The notes under the pieces were generated by a model that saw nothing but the letters and a program-made list of their open reading frames with translations, was not told where the DNA came from and did no database searches. This document shows, in pieces, positions 17,636 to 26,166 of a stretch of 64,000 nt of DNA. Source of the DNA: Actinoalloteichus hymeniacidonis (GTDB lineage Bacteria > Actinomycetota > Actinomycetes > Mycobacteriales > Pseudonocardiaceae); assembly GCF_014203365.1 (NCBI RefSeq), contig NZ_JACHIS010000001.1, forward strand, positions 4,092,001 through 4,156,000. Reading direction: 5' to 3'. The position numbers and the translations under genes were made by a program. The number at the start of each line of letters is the position of its first letter. Position 1 is the first letter of the stretch.

Positions 17636-18669
17636 ATCCATCACCCGAGTTGCCCTCGACCGACGCACCCGTCGCCGATGTGGTCCACCGCAATCCCCGG
17701 GCAACGCAAGACGATGCCGAGCAGAAGGCCGGCCAGGGCACCGAGCAATGGGACGCCACCTCGCCCGAGGGTCGAGCGGGCCGTTCGCTCTTCCGCAGAG
17801 CCGCCTCCGCTCTCCCCAGGGACGCCGACGACGGTGCCGCGACCGGATACCGTCCGGAGCGGACGCTGCGGCTGAGGGTGGAGTTCGGCAGACAGCTCCG
17901 GCGCAGGCGAACTGGCATCAGCCTCGGCCTGCTACTGGTGCTACCCGTCGTGTTGTGGGCGTCCTTCGAGGTCGGCTCCGACGACACCGGTCCCGGCCAG
18001 GGCAGCTTCGTCGACCTCGCCACCAGCAGCGGGCTCAACTTCGCCCTCTTCTCGCTGTTCGCCTCGGTCAGCTTCCTCTTCGTCGTGGTCGTCGCGCTGT
18101 TCTTCGGCGACACCGTCGCAGGCGAGGCGTCGTGGTCGAGTCTGCGTTATCTACTGGCGGTGCCGATCCCCCGTGCTCGACTGCTTCGGCAGAAAGCACT
18201 GGTCTCCGGCTTACTCAGCCTCATCGCGGTGGTCGTCCTGCCCGCCTCGGCGCTCCTGATCGGTGTGCTGGTATACGGCTCGGGACCGCTGACCACGCCG
18301 AGGGGCGAGTCCCTGCCCTTCGTCGACGGGCTCACCGCGCTGGCGTTAGTCGTCGCCTACCTACTCGTCTTCTATCTCTGGATCGCAGGACTGGCCCTGC
18401 TGCTCTCGGTGTCCACGGACGCACCGCTGGGCGCGGTGGGCGGGGCGATCATCGTGTTCATCGTGTCGCAGATCCTCGACCAGATCACCGCACTCGGCGA
18501 GCTGCGGTCCTTCCTTCCCACCCACCACGCCTACGCCTGGCTCGATCTGCTGAGCGCTCGGCCCGACCTCACCGATGCCGCCCAGGGTGTGTTCGCCTCG
18601 GTCAGCTACGCCACGGTGTTCCTGCTGGCCGCAGGTTGGCGCTTCCAGCGGAAGGACATCACGAGCTGA
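17632..18669 (+). CDS. ABC-2 type transporter permease subunit
   Basis: 345-aa membrane protein: a long, polar, probably cytoplasmic N-terminus (about 85 residues), then about six membrane helices with the ABC-2 pattern of a first helix followed by a large extracellular loop (LPVVLWASFEVGSDDTGPG). It would form the channel driven by the ATPase half of the preceding fusion. The start GTG overlaps the fusion stop (GTGA), indicating translational coupling. Its stop overlaps the convergent VOC gene by 11 bp. The substrate is unknown; export is likely. Confidence 0.85.
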   Translation: MNPSPELPSTDAPVADVVHRNPRATQDDAEQKAGQGTEQWDATSPEGRAGRSLFRRAASALPRDADDGAATGYRPERTLRLRVEFGRQLRRRRTGISLGLLLVLPVVLWASFEVGSDDTGPGQGSFVDLATSSGLNFALFSLFASVSFLFVVVVALFFGDTVAGEASWSSLRYLLAVPIPRARLLRQKALVSGLLSLIAVVVLPASALLIGVLVYGSGPLTTPRGESLPFVDGLTALALVVAYLLVFYLWIAGLALLLSVSTDAPLGAVGGAIIVFIVSQILDQITALGELRSFLPTHHAYAWLDLLSARPDLTDAAQGVFASVSYATVFLLAAGWRFQRKDITS

Positions 18670-19051
18670 GACACGGGAAGGGTTTCGAGCGTCCGGGTCC
18701 CCGCCCGCGCGTCACTGCACGCAGAACTCGTTGCCCTGGCGGATCACGGAGCACGAGGAACCAACCGGCCGGACCGTCCTCGTCCACCTCGCGCAGCTCG
18801 ACCGCCCCGGCCTGCACGAGTGTCTCGACATGCGCCCTGGCGCGTGCCTTCTGCTCGTCCTTGTCGGTGGCTCCCCTGCCCACGTTGACATCGAGGTGCA
18901 CTCGGTTCTTCACCTGTTGCGGGGGAAGGTTTGCGGCTCGAGCGAAGTCCGCCCAGGTCGCGAAGCCCGCAGGCGGCGGCTCCAATTCGTAGCGCAGCGC
19001 TCGGGCCCAGAATGCGGCGAGGCGTGCCGGGTCGGTGGCATCGAAGGTCAC
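18659..19051 (-). CDS. VOC-superfamily (glyoxalase-like) protein, N-terminus uncertain
   Basis: 130-aa glyoxalase-like fold (DPARLAAFWARALRY, NRVHLDVNVG, RDPPGQR). Function is unknown. The only usable start in frame is GTG 19051, which would remove the expected first beta-strand. The upstream codons read SSIDFQ, as the family expects, but an in-frame TAG precedes them and no ATG, GTG or TTG lies between. Either the protein is slightly truncated, a rare start is used, or there is a sequence error. Convergent with the permease. Confidence 0.7.
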   Translation of the reverse strand: MTFDATDPARLAAFWARALRYELEPPPAGFATWADFARAANLPPQQVKNRVHLDVNVGRGATDKDEQKARARAHVETLVQAGAVELREVDEDGPAGWFLVLRDPPGQRVLRAVTRGRGPGRSKPFPCLSS

Positions 19052-19189
19052 CTGGAAATCGATACTCGAACTCTCATCTCGCCGCCGAGGCTAACCCGCG
19101 CGCCCGACAACGATGCCGATCGACAACGGCGTCGGGTGAAGCGCGGAAAAGCCTCATGGCGGGCGCTCGCGACGGCGTCGGCCCGAGGA

Positions 19190-21340
19190 TCAGGACAAGC
19201 CCGCCGCGTCCATCGCCCGAAGTTCCTTCTTGAGGTCGGCGATCTCGTCGCGCAGTCGACCCGCCAGTTCGAACTGCAACTCGCGAGCCGCACTCATCAT
19301 CTGATCGGTGAGCTGTTGGACGAGATCGGCCAGCTCCGCTCGCGGCATCGAGCCGGTGTCGCGGTCGACCAGCACCCCCGAGCTGCCCCGTGGCTGCCCC
19401 CGCTCCCCCACCGGTTTGCGACCCCGCGAGGCGTTGCGTCCACCGACCTCGGTGCTGCCCGCGGTGTCCTCGGCCTCGGTGTAGACCTGATCGAGGATGT
19501 CGGCGATCCGCTTGCGCAACGGCTGTGGATCCAGGCCCCGTTCCTCGTTGTAGGCGATCTGCTTCGCCCGCCTGCGGTCGGTCTCCTCGATGGCGCGTTG
19601 CATCGAGTCGGTGATCCGGTCGGCGTACATGTGGACCTCGCCGGAGACGTTGCGCGCCGCCCGCCCGATGGTCTGGATCAAGCTGGTCCCCGACCGCAGG
19701 AAACCCTCCTTGTCCGCATCGAGGATCGCCACCAGGGAGACCTCCGGCAGGTCGAGTCCCTCGCGCAGCAGGTTGATCCCGATCAGCACGTCGAACTCGC
19801 CGAGTCGCAGCTGTCGCAACAGCTCGATCCGGCGCAGCGTGTCGACCTCCGAGTGCAGGTAGCGGACGCGGATGCCCAGTTCCAGCAGGTAGTCGGTCAG
19901 GTCCTCGGCCATCTTCTTCGTCAGCGTGGTGACCAGCACCCGCTCATCGCGCTCGGCGCGCACCCGGATCTCGTGCACCAGATCGTCGATCTGGCCCTCG
20001 GTGGGTTTGACCAGCACCTTCGGGTCGACCAACCCCGTCGGTCGAATCACCTGCTCGACGAACTCGCCTCCCGTCTGGCCGAGCTCGAACGGCCCGGGCG
20101 TTGCGGAGAGGTACACGGTCTGACCGATGCGATCGGAGAACTCCTCCCAGGTCAGCGGCCGGTTGTCCAACGCACTGGGCAACCGGAAGCCGTGGTCGAC
20201 CAGGGTGCGCTTACGCGAGGCGTCGCCCTCGTACATCCCGCCCACCTGCGGCACCGTCACATGCGACTCGTCCATGACGAGGAGGAAGTCCTCGGGGAAG
20301 TAGTCGATCAGGGTCGCGGGGGCCGAGCCCGGCTCGCGGTCGTCCATGAAACGCGAGTAGTTCTCGATTCCGGAGCAGAAGCCGACCTGGCGCATCATCT
20401 CGATGTCGTAGGCGGTGCGCATCCGAAGTCGCTGGGCCTCCAGCAGCTTGCCTCGGTGCTCCAGGCTCGTCAGCTGGGTCTCCAGCTCGCCCTCGATCGC
20501 GCGAATGGCCTTCTCCATCCGCCCGGGACCCGCCACATAGTGCGTGGCCGGGAAGATCCGCACCTCGGTCAGATCCCGCACCACGTCGCCGGTGAGCGGG
20601 TGCAGGTAGTACAGCTTGTCGATCTCGTCGCCGAAGAACTCGATCCGTACGGCCAGCTCCTCGTAGGCGGGGATCACCTCGACGGTGTCGCCCCGAACAC
20701 GGAAGGTGCCCCTGCTGAACGCCAGGTCGTTGCGTTCGTACTGGACGTCGACCAGGGTGCGCAGCAGCAGGTCCCGATCCACCTCCTGGCCGACCGCCAA
20801 GGGGATCGACCGATCGAGGTAGGACTGCGGCGTACCCAAGCCGTAGATACAGGAGACGGACGCGACCACGATGACATCGCGCCTGGTCAACAGGCTCATC
20901 GTCGCCGAGTGCCGCAGCCGCTCGACATCCTCGTTGATCGAGGAGTCCTTCTCGATGAAGGTGTCGGTCTGCGGGACGTAGGCCTCTGGTTGGTAGTAGT
21001 CGTAGTAGCTGACGAAGTACTCCACCGCGTTGTCCGGGAAGAATCCACGCAGCTCGTTGGCCAGCTGGGCGGCCAGGGTCTTGTTCGGCGCCATCACCAA
21101 CGTCGGGCGCTGCACCTTCTCCACCAGCCACGCCGTGGTGGCCGACTTTCCGGTACCCGTCGCGCCGAGCAGTACGACGTCGCGCTCGCCCGCCTCGAGG
21201 CGCTTCTCCAGCTCGGCGATCGCCTGTGGCTGGTCGCCCGCGGGTTCGTAATCACTGACGACGCGGAACCGACCGTCCGAACGCGGGATATCGCTGATCG
21301 GACGGAACTGGGAGGAGGCGGTCACCGGTGCATCTGCCAC
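19190..21340 (-). CDS. uvrB: Excinuclease ABC subunit B
   Basis: 716-aa DNA helicase-like core of nucleotide excision repair; with UvrA it loads on lesions and recruits UvrC. Walker [14 protein letters not shown], the damage-probing beta-hairpin region ([20 protein letters not shown]), helicase motifs ([17 protein letters not shown]) and the C-terminal UVR motif ([19 protein letters not shown]) are all present. The GTG at 21340 ([14 protein letters not shown]) fits family starts; longer in-frame readings extend into a non-conserved region. The 287 bp upstream, to the divergent DUF402 gene, show no gene. Confidence 0.95.
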   Translation of the reverse strand: MADAPVTASSQFRPISDIPRSDGRFRVVSDYEPAGDQPQAIAELEKRLEAGERDVVLLGATGTGKSATTAWLVEKVQRPTLVMAPNKTLAAQLANELRGFFPDNAVEYFVSYYDYYQPEAYVPQTDTFIEKDSSINEDVERLRHSATMSLLTRRDVIVVASVSCIYGLGTPQSYLDRSIPLAVGQEVDRDLLLRTLVDVQYERNDLAFSRGTFRVRGDTVEVIPAYEELAVRIEFFGDEIDKLYYLHPLTGDVVRDLTEVRIFPATHYVAGPGRMEKAIRAIEGELETQLTSLEHRGKLLEAQRLRMRTAYDIEMMRQVGFCSGIENYSRFMDDREPGSAPATLIDYFPEDFLLVMDESHVTVPQVGGMYEGDASRKRTLVDHGFRLPSALDNRPLTWEEFSDRIGQTVYLSATPGPFELGQTGGEFVEQVIRPTGLVDPKVLVKPTEGQIDDLVHEIRVRAERDERVLVTTLTKKMAEDLTDYLLELGIRVRYLHSEVDTLRRIELLRQLRLGEFDVLIGINLLREGLDLPEVSLVAILDADKEGFLRSGTSLIQTIGRAARNVSGEVHMYADRITDSMQRAIEETDRRRAKQIAYNEERGLDPQPLRKRIADILDQVYTEAEDTAGSTEVGGRNASRGRKPVGERGQPRGSSGVLVDRDTGSMPRAELADLVQQLTDQMMSAARELQFELAGRLRDEIADLKKELRAMDAAGLS

Positions 21341-21627
21341 GACGACAGGGTAGGCCTGCCCTCCGACACGCACCGCTGCCGCCGGGCGGCAGACGCCTGG
21401 GAGCGCAGCGCGTCGGGCGTGACAATCCGCCACACAGCCCCGAATCCGCCGTGAGCCCGCCGACTCGGGTGTGAGCAAGGCAACGCTCGCGTGGATGGGG
21501 ATCAGGTCGGGCCGACGACGGCCTCTGACGGTCGGCGAGCCCTCGTGTTCGAAGAGTGGCCACACCGACATCGCGCTTACCCGAACGGGGGATCACACTA
21601 CGGTCACGAATTAGGCAGTATGGGTGT

Positions 21628-22152
21628 ATGAGCGTCGAGGTCCGGATCGCGCCGCACATCCATCCGCCCAAGGTCGAGACGTTCGACCTGGAAGACATGA
21701 CGAACGTGGATCCCAAGGGGATCGTTCGCGCTGTCGATCATTTCGAGGTGCATCCGTTCGGGCTGTATCTGGCTCGCCAGGTGGTCGGACATCATCGGAT
21801 CGCCTATCTCAAATCCTGGTTGTTGCCGGAACTCGGCCTACGGATCACCGATTACGACCTACACGCGAGCGCGACACCCGACTGCGATCTCTATCTGGAT
21901 CTCGTGTCGATCACCTCGGAGCAAAATCGGTGGACCACGGTCGACCACTACCTCGATCTACTCGTGTGGACCGGACGCGGAGTCACCGTGGTGGATTCCG
22001 ACGAGTTGTTGGCCGCTCTCGCCGCCGACCTGCTCGACACGGGCAGCGCGCAGCTCGCCATGGAGAACACCCATCGAGCCGTCGAGGGCATCGCGGCGAA
22101 TGGATACGACGTCTTCCGCTGGCTGAGCACCGTGGGAATCGACATCCACTGA
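21628..22152 (+). CDS. DUF402-family protein (probable nucleotide phosphohydrolase)
   Basis: 174-aa DUF402 protein. Characterised relatives (FomD, staphylococcal nucleoside diphosphatase) are metal-dependent phosphohydrolases. Here the core pattern is readable: YDLHASATPDCDLYLDLVSI, a second strand HYLDLLVW, and the DSDELLAAL helix, so the acidic metal ligands seem present. The ATG at 21628 is the only sensible start. A diverged paralogue follows 163 bp downstream. Confidence 0.75.
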   Translation: MSVEVRIAPHIHPPKVETFDLEDMTNVDPKGIVRAVDHFEVHPFGLYLARQVVGHHRIAYLKSWLLPELGLRITDYDLHASATPDCDLYLDLVSITSEQNRWTTVDHYLDLLVWTGRGVTVVDSDELLAALAADLLDTGSAQLAMENTHRAVEGIAANGYDVFRWLSTVGIDIH

Positions 22153-22315
22153 CTGCGACGTCGCTGCTAGTCGGTGGACTCCGCGCCGTCAACCGCTGAT
22201 GCGGTCGGTCTGGTGATCCACCGACCAACAGCAATATCCACGTTGGCAATCCGTAACGGAAAAGAAGCAGTCAGCATGGTCACAAATCGCGCCCATCCCG
22301 CTACGCTCTGGTTTT

Positions 22316-22834
22316 GTGGGCGCCATTATCACTCCGCAATTGGTCGATGTGGTCGACACGATCACCTCGGTCCGTAGCTATTCCTCGGGTACTCGCCGAC
22401 GTCTCACCGCCTGTTCTGTCGAACGGTGGGGACTTCGGATGGAGTACCTCACTCCGGAGGACCCGTTCGCGGGCTCCGAGGTGACCTGGATCCTGGCCGA
22501 GTTCGGTTTACGACTGGTGCATCAGCGCCCGCGTTCCCGACACGGCCGCAGCGGTCCCAGTGTCCTGACCGCGGTCCGCGTCGAGCGCGATCACCGGTTC
22601 TGGCAGACCACGGATCTGTTACTCGGCCTCGCCGTGCCGGGCGGCACGAGCGCCAGGATCGTCCGATCCGAGGAGTTCGCGGCGGCAGTGGCAGGCCGGG
22701 TGCTCCCGCCCCGGGACGCCGATCTCGCATTGCGGACCGTTCACCGGACGCTGGAGGAGGTCAGCATGCAGCGCCACGATCTCTCCCGCTGGTTGTTGTC
22801 CTCGGGCATCTTCGAGAGCTGGCCGCCCCGCTGA
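22316..22834 (+). CDS. Diverged DUF402-like paralogue
   Basis: 172-aa protein that aligns with the preceding DUF402 gene in its second half (RFWQTTDLLLGLAVPGG, then SEEFAAAVAGRVLP, ending in RWLLSSGI against RWLSTVGI). The paired acidic residues of the metal site are not conserved (TTDLLLG replaces YLDLLV, and SEEF replaces DSDEL), so hydrolase activity is doubtful. The GTG at 22316 is eight bases after TACGCT, a possible -10 box, so the mRNA may be nearly leaderless. Confidence 0.6.
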   Translation: MGAIITPQLVDVVDTITSVRSYSSGTRRRLTACSVERWGLRMEYLTPEDPFAGSEVTWILAEFGLRLVHQRPRSRHGRSGPSVLTAVRVERDHRFWQTTDLLLGLAVPGGTSARIVRSEEFAAAVAGRVLPPRDADLALRTVHRTLEEVSMQRHDLSRWLLSSGIFESWPPR

Positions 22835-22921
22835 GCCTGACCGCACCGGAATCGTCGCGGCCCTCGCGCGCCCGCCGCGACGGTCGTCGATGTCCGCAGC
22901 ACGCCCCGGCCCGGGTGGGTG

Positions 22922-23917
22922 CTAGCTACCCGCCGAACCGGCGACCACCACGTAGAGATCGGCAGGCGCCCCCGGGTCGGCCGATCGGTGCAGCCGCGCA
23001 CCGGACACCTCGGATTCCGAGGGTTCGGCGGTGTCCGGTTCCCGTGTCACCGGTGGGAACCCCGCCGAGGACAACGGCGCCGTGAGGTTCTCGGCTGCCT
23101 CCGCCGAGACAACGGTGAGCATGAGTTCCAGGACATCCGGAGCCGCCACCCCCGGCACCGAGGTGGCGCCGACGTGCTCGATCGCGACGATCTGCTCGTC
23201 GTATCCGCCCAGTTCGCTGCGCAGCCTGGCGATCAACCGGCCTGCCCGGACCGCCCGGTTCGGATCGAAGCCGGTGGCCGCCGAGCGAGCTGTCATCGCG
23301 GGTGTGTTCGTTCGAAGGTTGTGCGCGAAGGGTTCGATCCGGCTCGTCCACAGCAAATCCACGGCGGCCCGCGTCTGCGAGGTCGACCCGTCGTTGTCCA
23401 ACCAGACGTCTGCGGCCGCCCGGCGGGCCGCCTCGGTCGCCTGACTGGCGATCCGCGCCCGTACCGCTTCCTCCGTCATGGCCCGGTCTCGACGAAGACG
23501 CTGCACTCGCACCGCCTCGTCTGCGTGGACCACCACCACCAGGTGATAGCCGGCGGCGAGCCCGTTCTCCACCAACAGCGGCACGTCATGCACGACGATG
23601 GCATCGGGTGCCGCCTGCGCCAACAACTCGGCGGTGCGGGCCGCGACCCTCGGATGCACGATCTCGTTGAGCCGGGCCCGCGCGGCCGCATCGGCGAAGA
23701 CCAGCTCCCCCATGGCAGGCCGGTCGAGGGTGCCCTCGGCGGTGAGCATCCGGTCCCCGAATGCCGTGACGATCTCGGCGAGCCCGTCGGTTCCGGGCGC
23801 CACGACCTCCCTGGCCAAGCGGTCGGCGTCGACGATCACCGCCCCGAGTTCCGCCAGTCGCTTCGCGACGGTGGACTTGCCCGCCCCGATTCCTCCGGTC
23901 AGCCCGATGCGCAGCAC
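22922..23917 (-). CDS. coaE: Dephospho-CoA kinase with shortened C-terminal GrpB (UPF0157) domain
   Basis: 331-aa protein. Residues 1 to about 200 are dephospho-CoA kinase, the last step of CoA synthesis: P-loop GLTGGIGAGKST, substrate motif DADRLAREV, lid RRDRAMTEEAV. The C-terminal 120 residues (YDEQIVAIEHVGATSVPGVAAPDVLELML) match the GrpB/UPF0157 domain fused to CoaE in mycobacteria. There the protein is about 407 aa; here the domain stops early at YVVVAGSAGS, so its second half is lost. Kinase activity should be unaffected. Confidence 0.92.
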   Translation of the reverse strand: MLRIGLTGGIGAGKSTVAKRLAELGAVIVDADRLAREVVAPGTDGLAEIVTAFGDRMLTAEGTLDRPAMGELVFADAAARARLNEIVHPRVAARTAELLAQAAPDAIVVHDVPLLVENGLAAGYHLVVVVHADEAVRVQRLRRDRAMTEEAVRARIASQATEAARRAAADVWLDNDGSTSQTRAAVDLLWTSRIEPFAHNLRTNTPAMTARSAATGFDPNRAVRAGRLIARLRSELGGYDEQIVAIEHVGATSVPGVAAPDVLELMLTVVSAEAAENLTAPLSSAGFPPVTREPDTAEPSESEVSGARLHRSADPGAPADLYVVVAGSAGS

Positions 23918-23988
23918 GCGATCATCTTGCCGGCCCGGCGTATCCGGTGCCGGTCCGCCTCACGACGGACCGGCACGGCAGGCACGGT

Positions 23989-26067
23989 CTACCAGCCGGT
24001 CAGCTCGTAGATCTCGGTCTCCAGGAACGGCGCCATGGTGCGCATATACGTGGCGCCGATGTGGTTGTGATCCAGGTACACCAGCACGTTGCCGATCGCG
24101 GGCGGGCACTCGTCCTCGGTGCAGATGTAGTCGCTGAAGTCGAGGAACGAGACGTTGGCCGGCACATCGGGGATCAACTCGTACGGCGGGATCTCGGTGA
24201 GCAGCTCCGCCCTCGGCGTGGAGCACTGCGGTGCGTCGACGCCGTTCTCCGCGGCACACTCGGAGGGTTTGAAGTCGTAGCGCGGGTTGTCCCGCATGGC
24301 CAGCAGGGGAATGCCCGCTTCGTCGAGCCGCCGCCACTGCTCGACGAACCCGGGCGGTGTCGCCTCCGTGGGACCGACCCGGACATCCCTGCTTCCGATG
24401 GTGAAGACCGCATCCGGGTTCATCTCGATGATCTCCGAGGTGGCGTCGGCGTTCCATTGACGACAGCCGTCGTTGTTCGGATCGGTCTCGGACTCCACCG
24501 AGTACGGGCAGGCCCCGCGCAGCATCGAGGAGATCTGCCAGTTCTCCCGATCCGCGATGTCGTAGAGCGCGGTCAGCCACTGCTCGGCGTGCGAGTCACC
24601 CACGACCACGATGTGCCGGTCGAAGTCGTCGCCGACCGCGTTGCGGCAGATCTCCAGTTCCTCGTTCCGGGCAGTCGGGGCGCAATGCTCCTGTACGACC
24701 TGCGCCCAGTCATCCCCGATCGTGATGAACGAGGGGGCGACCTCCACGTCCGCGTCTCCCCAGTACTGGAAGCCGGGGACCCTCGCGGCGGCACCGGGGT
24801 AGTTCGGGTCGCCGACCGCGACCTCGTAGGCGGTCGACTGTCGCTGGGCGAGGAACTGCCAGGTACCTGCGGCGGCGATGACCGGGATGAGCAGGACCAG
24901 GCCGAAGCGGTAACCGGCCCACGGGGTCCTGGTCCCCACGGCGGAGCGGCGCAGCGGATTCTCGATCAGGTGGTAGGTCAGCATCGAGAGGATCACGGAG
25001 ACGCCGATGATGAAGGCGCCACCCAGGAGACCGACCTCGGTGCGCTGCCGATAGATCAAGTAGAAGACGAGTACGGGCCAGTGCCAGAGATACAGGGCAT
25101 AACTGAGATTACCCAAATACTCCAACGGCCGAGCCGACAGAATCCAATCCACACCCCACCGCGTACCCGACGCACCCGCAACAATCACCAACAAAGCCGC
25201 AACCGTCGGCCACAACGCCATATAACCCGGAAACACCGAACCAACCTGCAACACCAAACCACAGGCCACCAACGCGGTAATCCCGAACCAACCCAACAAC
25301 ACCCGACCAAACTTCGGCAGATTGATATGATCAATCCCCAAAGCCAACAACCCACCCAACGCGAACTCCCACACCCGCGTCAACGAGTTGAAATACGCAA
25401 AAGGCTGATTATCCGCCGTGCTGATAATCGAGAAAACCAACGACACAGTGAACACCACGAACAACGTGCCCAACAACGTCAACCGGAAACGATTCTTCGT
25501 GAACCGCGCAACCCCGATAACCAACAACACCAACAACGGCCACACAACATAAAACTGGCCCTGAATCGACAACGACCAGAAATGCTGAACCGGACTCGCC
25601 GCATTCGTCTGCGCCAAATAATCAACCGAATCAGCAGCCAACTGCCAATTCTCAAGATACAACGCCGAAGCAACGATCTCACGAATCGTCTGAAACCAAC
25701 GGTTCTGCGGCAACAACAACACCGAAGCAACCATCACACCGACCAAAACGGTCAGCGCCGCCGGAAACAGACGCTTAATCATCCGCCCCCAGAACGGACG
25801 AAACTCAATCCGACCCGAACGCTCCACCGCCCGAACCAACTGACCCGTGATCAAAAAACCAGAGATCAAGAAGAAGACATCAACACCACCGGAAACCCGC
25901 CCCAACCAAATGTGGTACACGACCACCAACAGAGCCGCCACCGCCCGAAGCCCCTGCAACTCCGGCCGATACTTCCGCACCACAGGCGGAGCAATGAGAC
26001 GCGAACCGGTCAAGGGTTTCGCCGCCACGTCTGCTCCGGTATTGCCCGCCGAATCTGGACTGACCAT
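23989..26067 (-). CDS. OafA/YrhL-type membrane acyltransferase with SGNH domain, copy 1
   Basis: 692-aa protein that probably O-acetylates a cell-surface glycan or exported glycoside. The N-terminal half is an acyltransferase-3 domain of about ten membrane helices (catalytic His in VVVYHIWLGRVSGGVDVFF). The C-terminal third is an extracytoplasmic SGNH hydrolase-like domain with Ser in VVVGDSHAEQW and the Asp-His dyad in YLDHNHIGATY. The ATG at 26067 has AGAGGAAG just upstream. A paralogue sits 99 bp upstream with nearly identical membrane-half DNA but a divergent SGNH domain. Confidence 0.88.
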   Translation of the reverse strand: MVSPDSAGNTGADVAAKPLTGSRLIAPPVVRKYRPELQGLRAVAALLVVVYHIWLGRVSGGVDVFFLISGFLITGQLVRAVERSGRIEFRPFWGRMIKRLFPAALTVLVGVMVASVLLLPQNRWFQTIREIVASALYLENWQLAADSVDYLAQTNAASPVQHFWSLSIQGQFYVVWPLLVLLVIGVARFTKNRFRLTLLGTLFVVFTVSLVFSIISTADNQPFAYFNSLTRVWEFALGGLLALGIDHINLPKFGRVLLGWFGITALVACGLVLQVGSVFPGYMALWPTVAALLVIVAGASGTRWGVDWILSARPLEYLGNLSYALYLWHWPVLVFYLIYRQRTEVGLLGGAFIIGVSVILSMLTYHLIENPLRRSAVGTRTPWAGYRFGLVLLIPVIAAAGTWQFLAQRQSTAYEVAVGDPNYPGAAARVPGFQYWGDADVEVAPSFITIGDDWAQVVQEHCAPTARNEELEICRNAVGDDFDRHIVVVGDSHAEQWLTALYDIADRENWQISSMLRGACPYSVESETDPNNDGCRQWNADATSEIIEMNPDAVFTIGSRDVRVGPTEATPPGFVEQWRRLDEAGIPLLAMRDNPRYDFKPSECAAENGVDAPQCSTPRAELLTEIPPYELIPDVPANVSFLDFSDYICTEDECPPAIGNVLVYLDHNHIGATYMRTMAPFLETEIYELTGW
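25061..25994 (-). repeat. Near-identical 0.93-kb direct repeat, copy 1
   Basis: This segment of acyltransferase copy 1 matches 27,242-28,175 base for base (offset 2,181) apart from three differences I found by eye at 25,195, 25,321 and 25,585. Its base composition is visibly poorer in GC than its surroundings, with coding-strand codons rich in TTG and GTT. Similarity continues at lower level to about 24,862. Confidence 0.93.
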
Positions 26068-26166
26068 CCTCTTCCTCTGCTCATCACCGAGCCACGTACC
26101 CCGTCTACCGGACCGGCGCGGCGGGCCGTGGCCCGCAGCCCGCCGCTTCGACCCGATCCACGTTCG

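Noticed and set aside
18575-21454. Very long open frame antisense to uvrB, and similar frames antisense to thrS, terC, rpsA, polA, the YhgE-like gene and both acyltransferases
   Set aside because: High-GC genes leave the opposite strand open. These translations are low-complexity or His/Arg/Asp-rich, with no known motif, and each faces a well-conserved gene.
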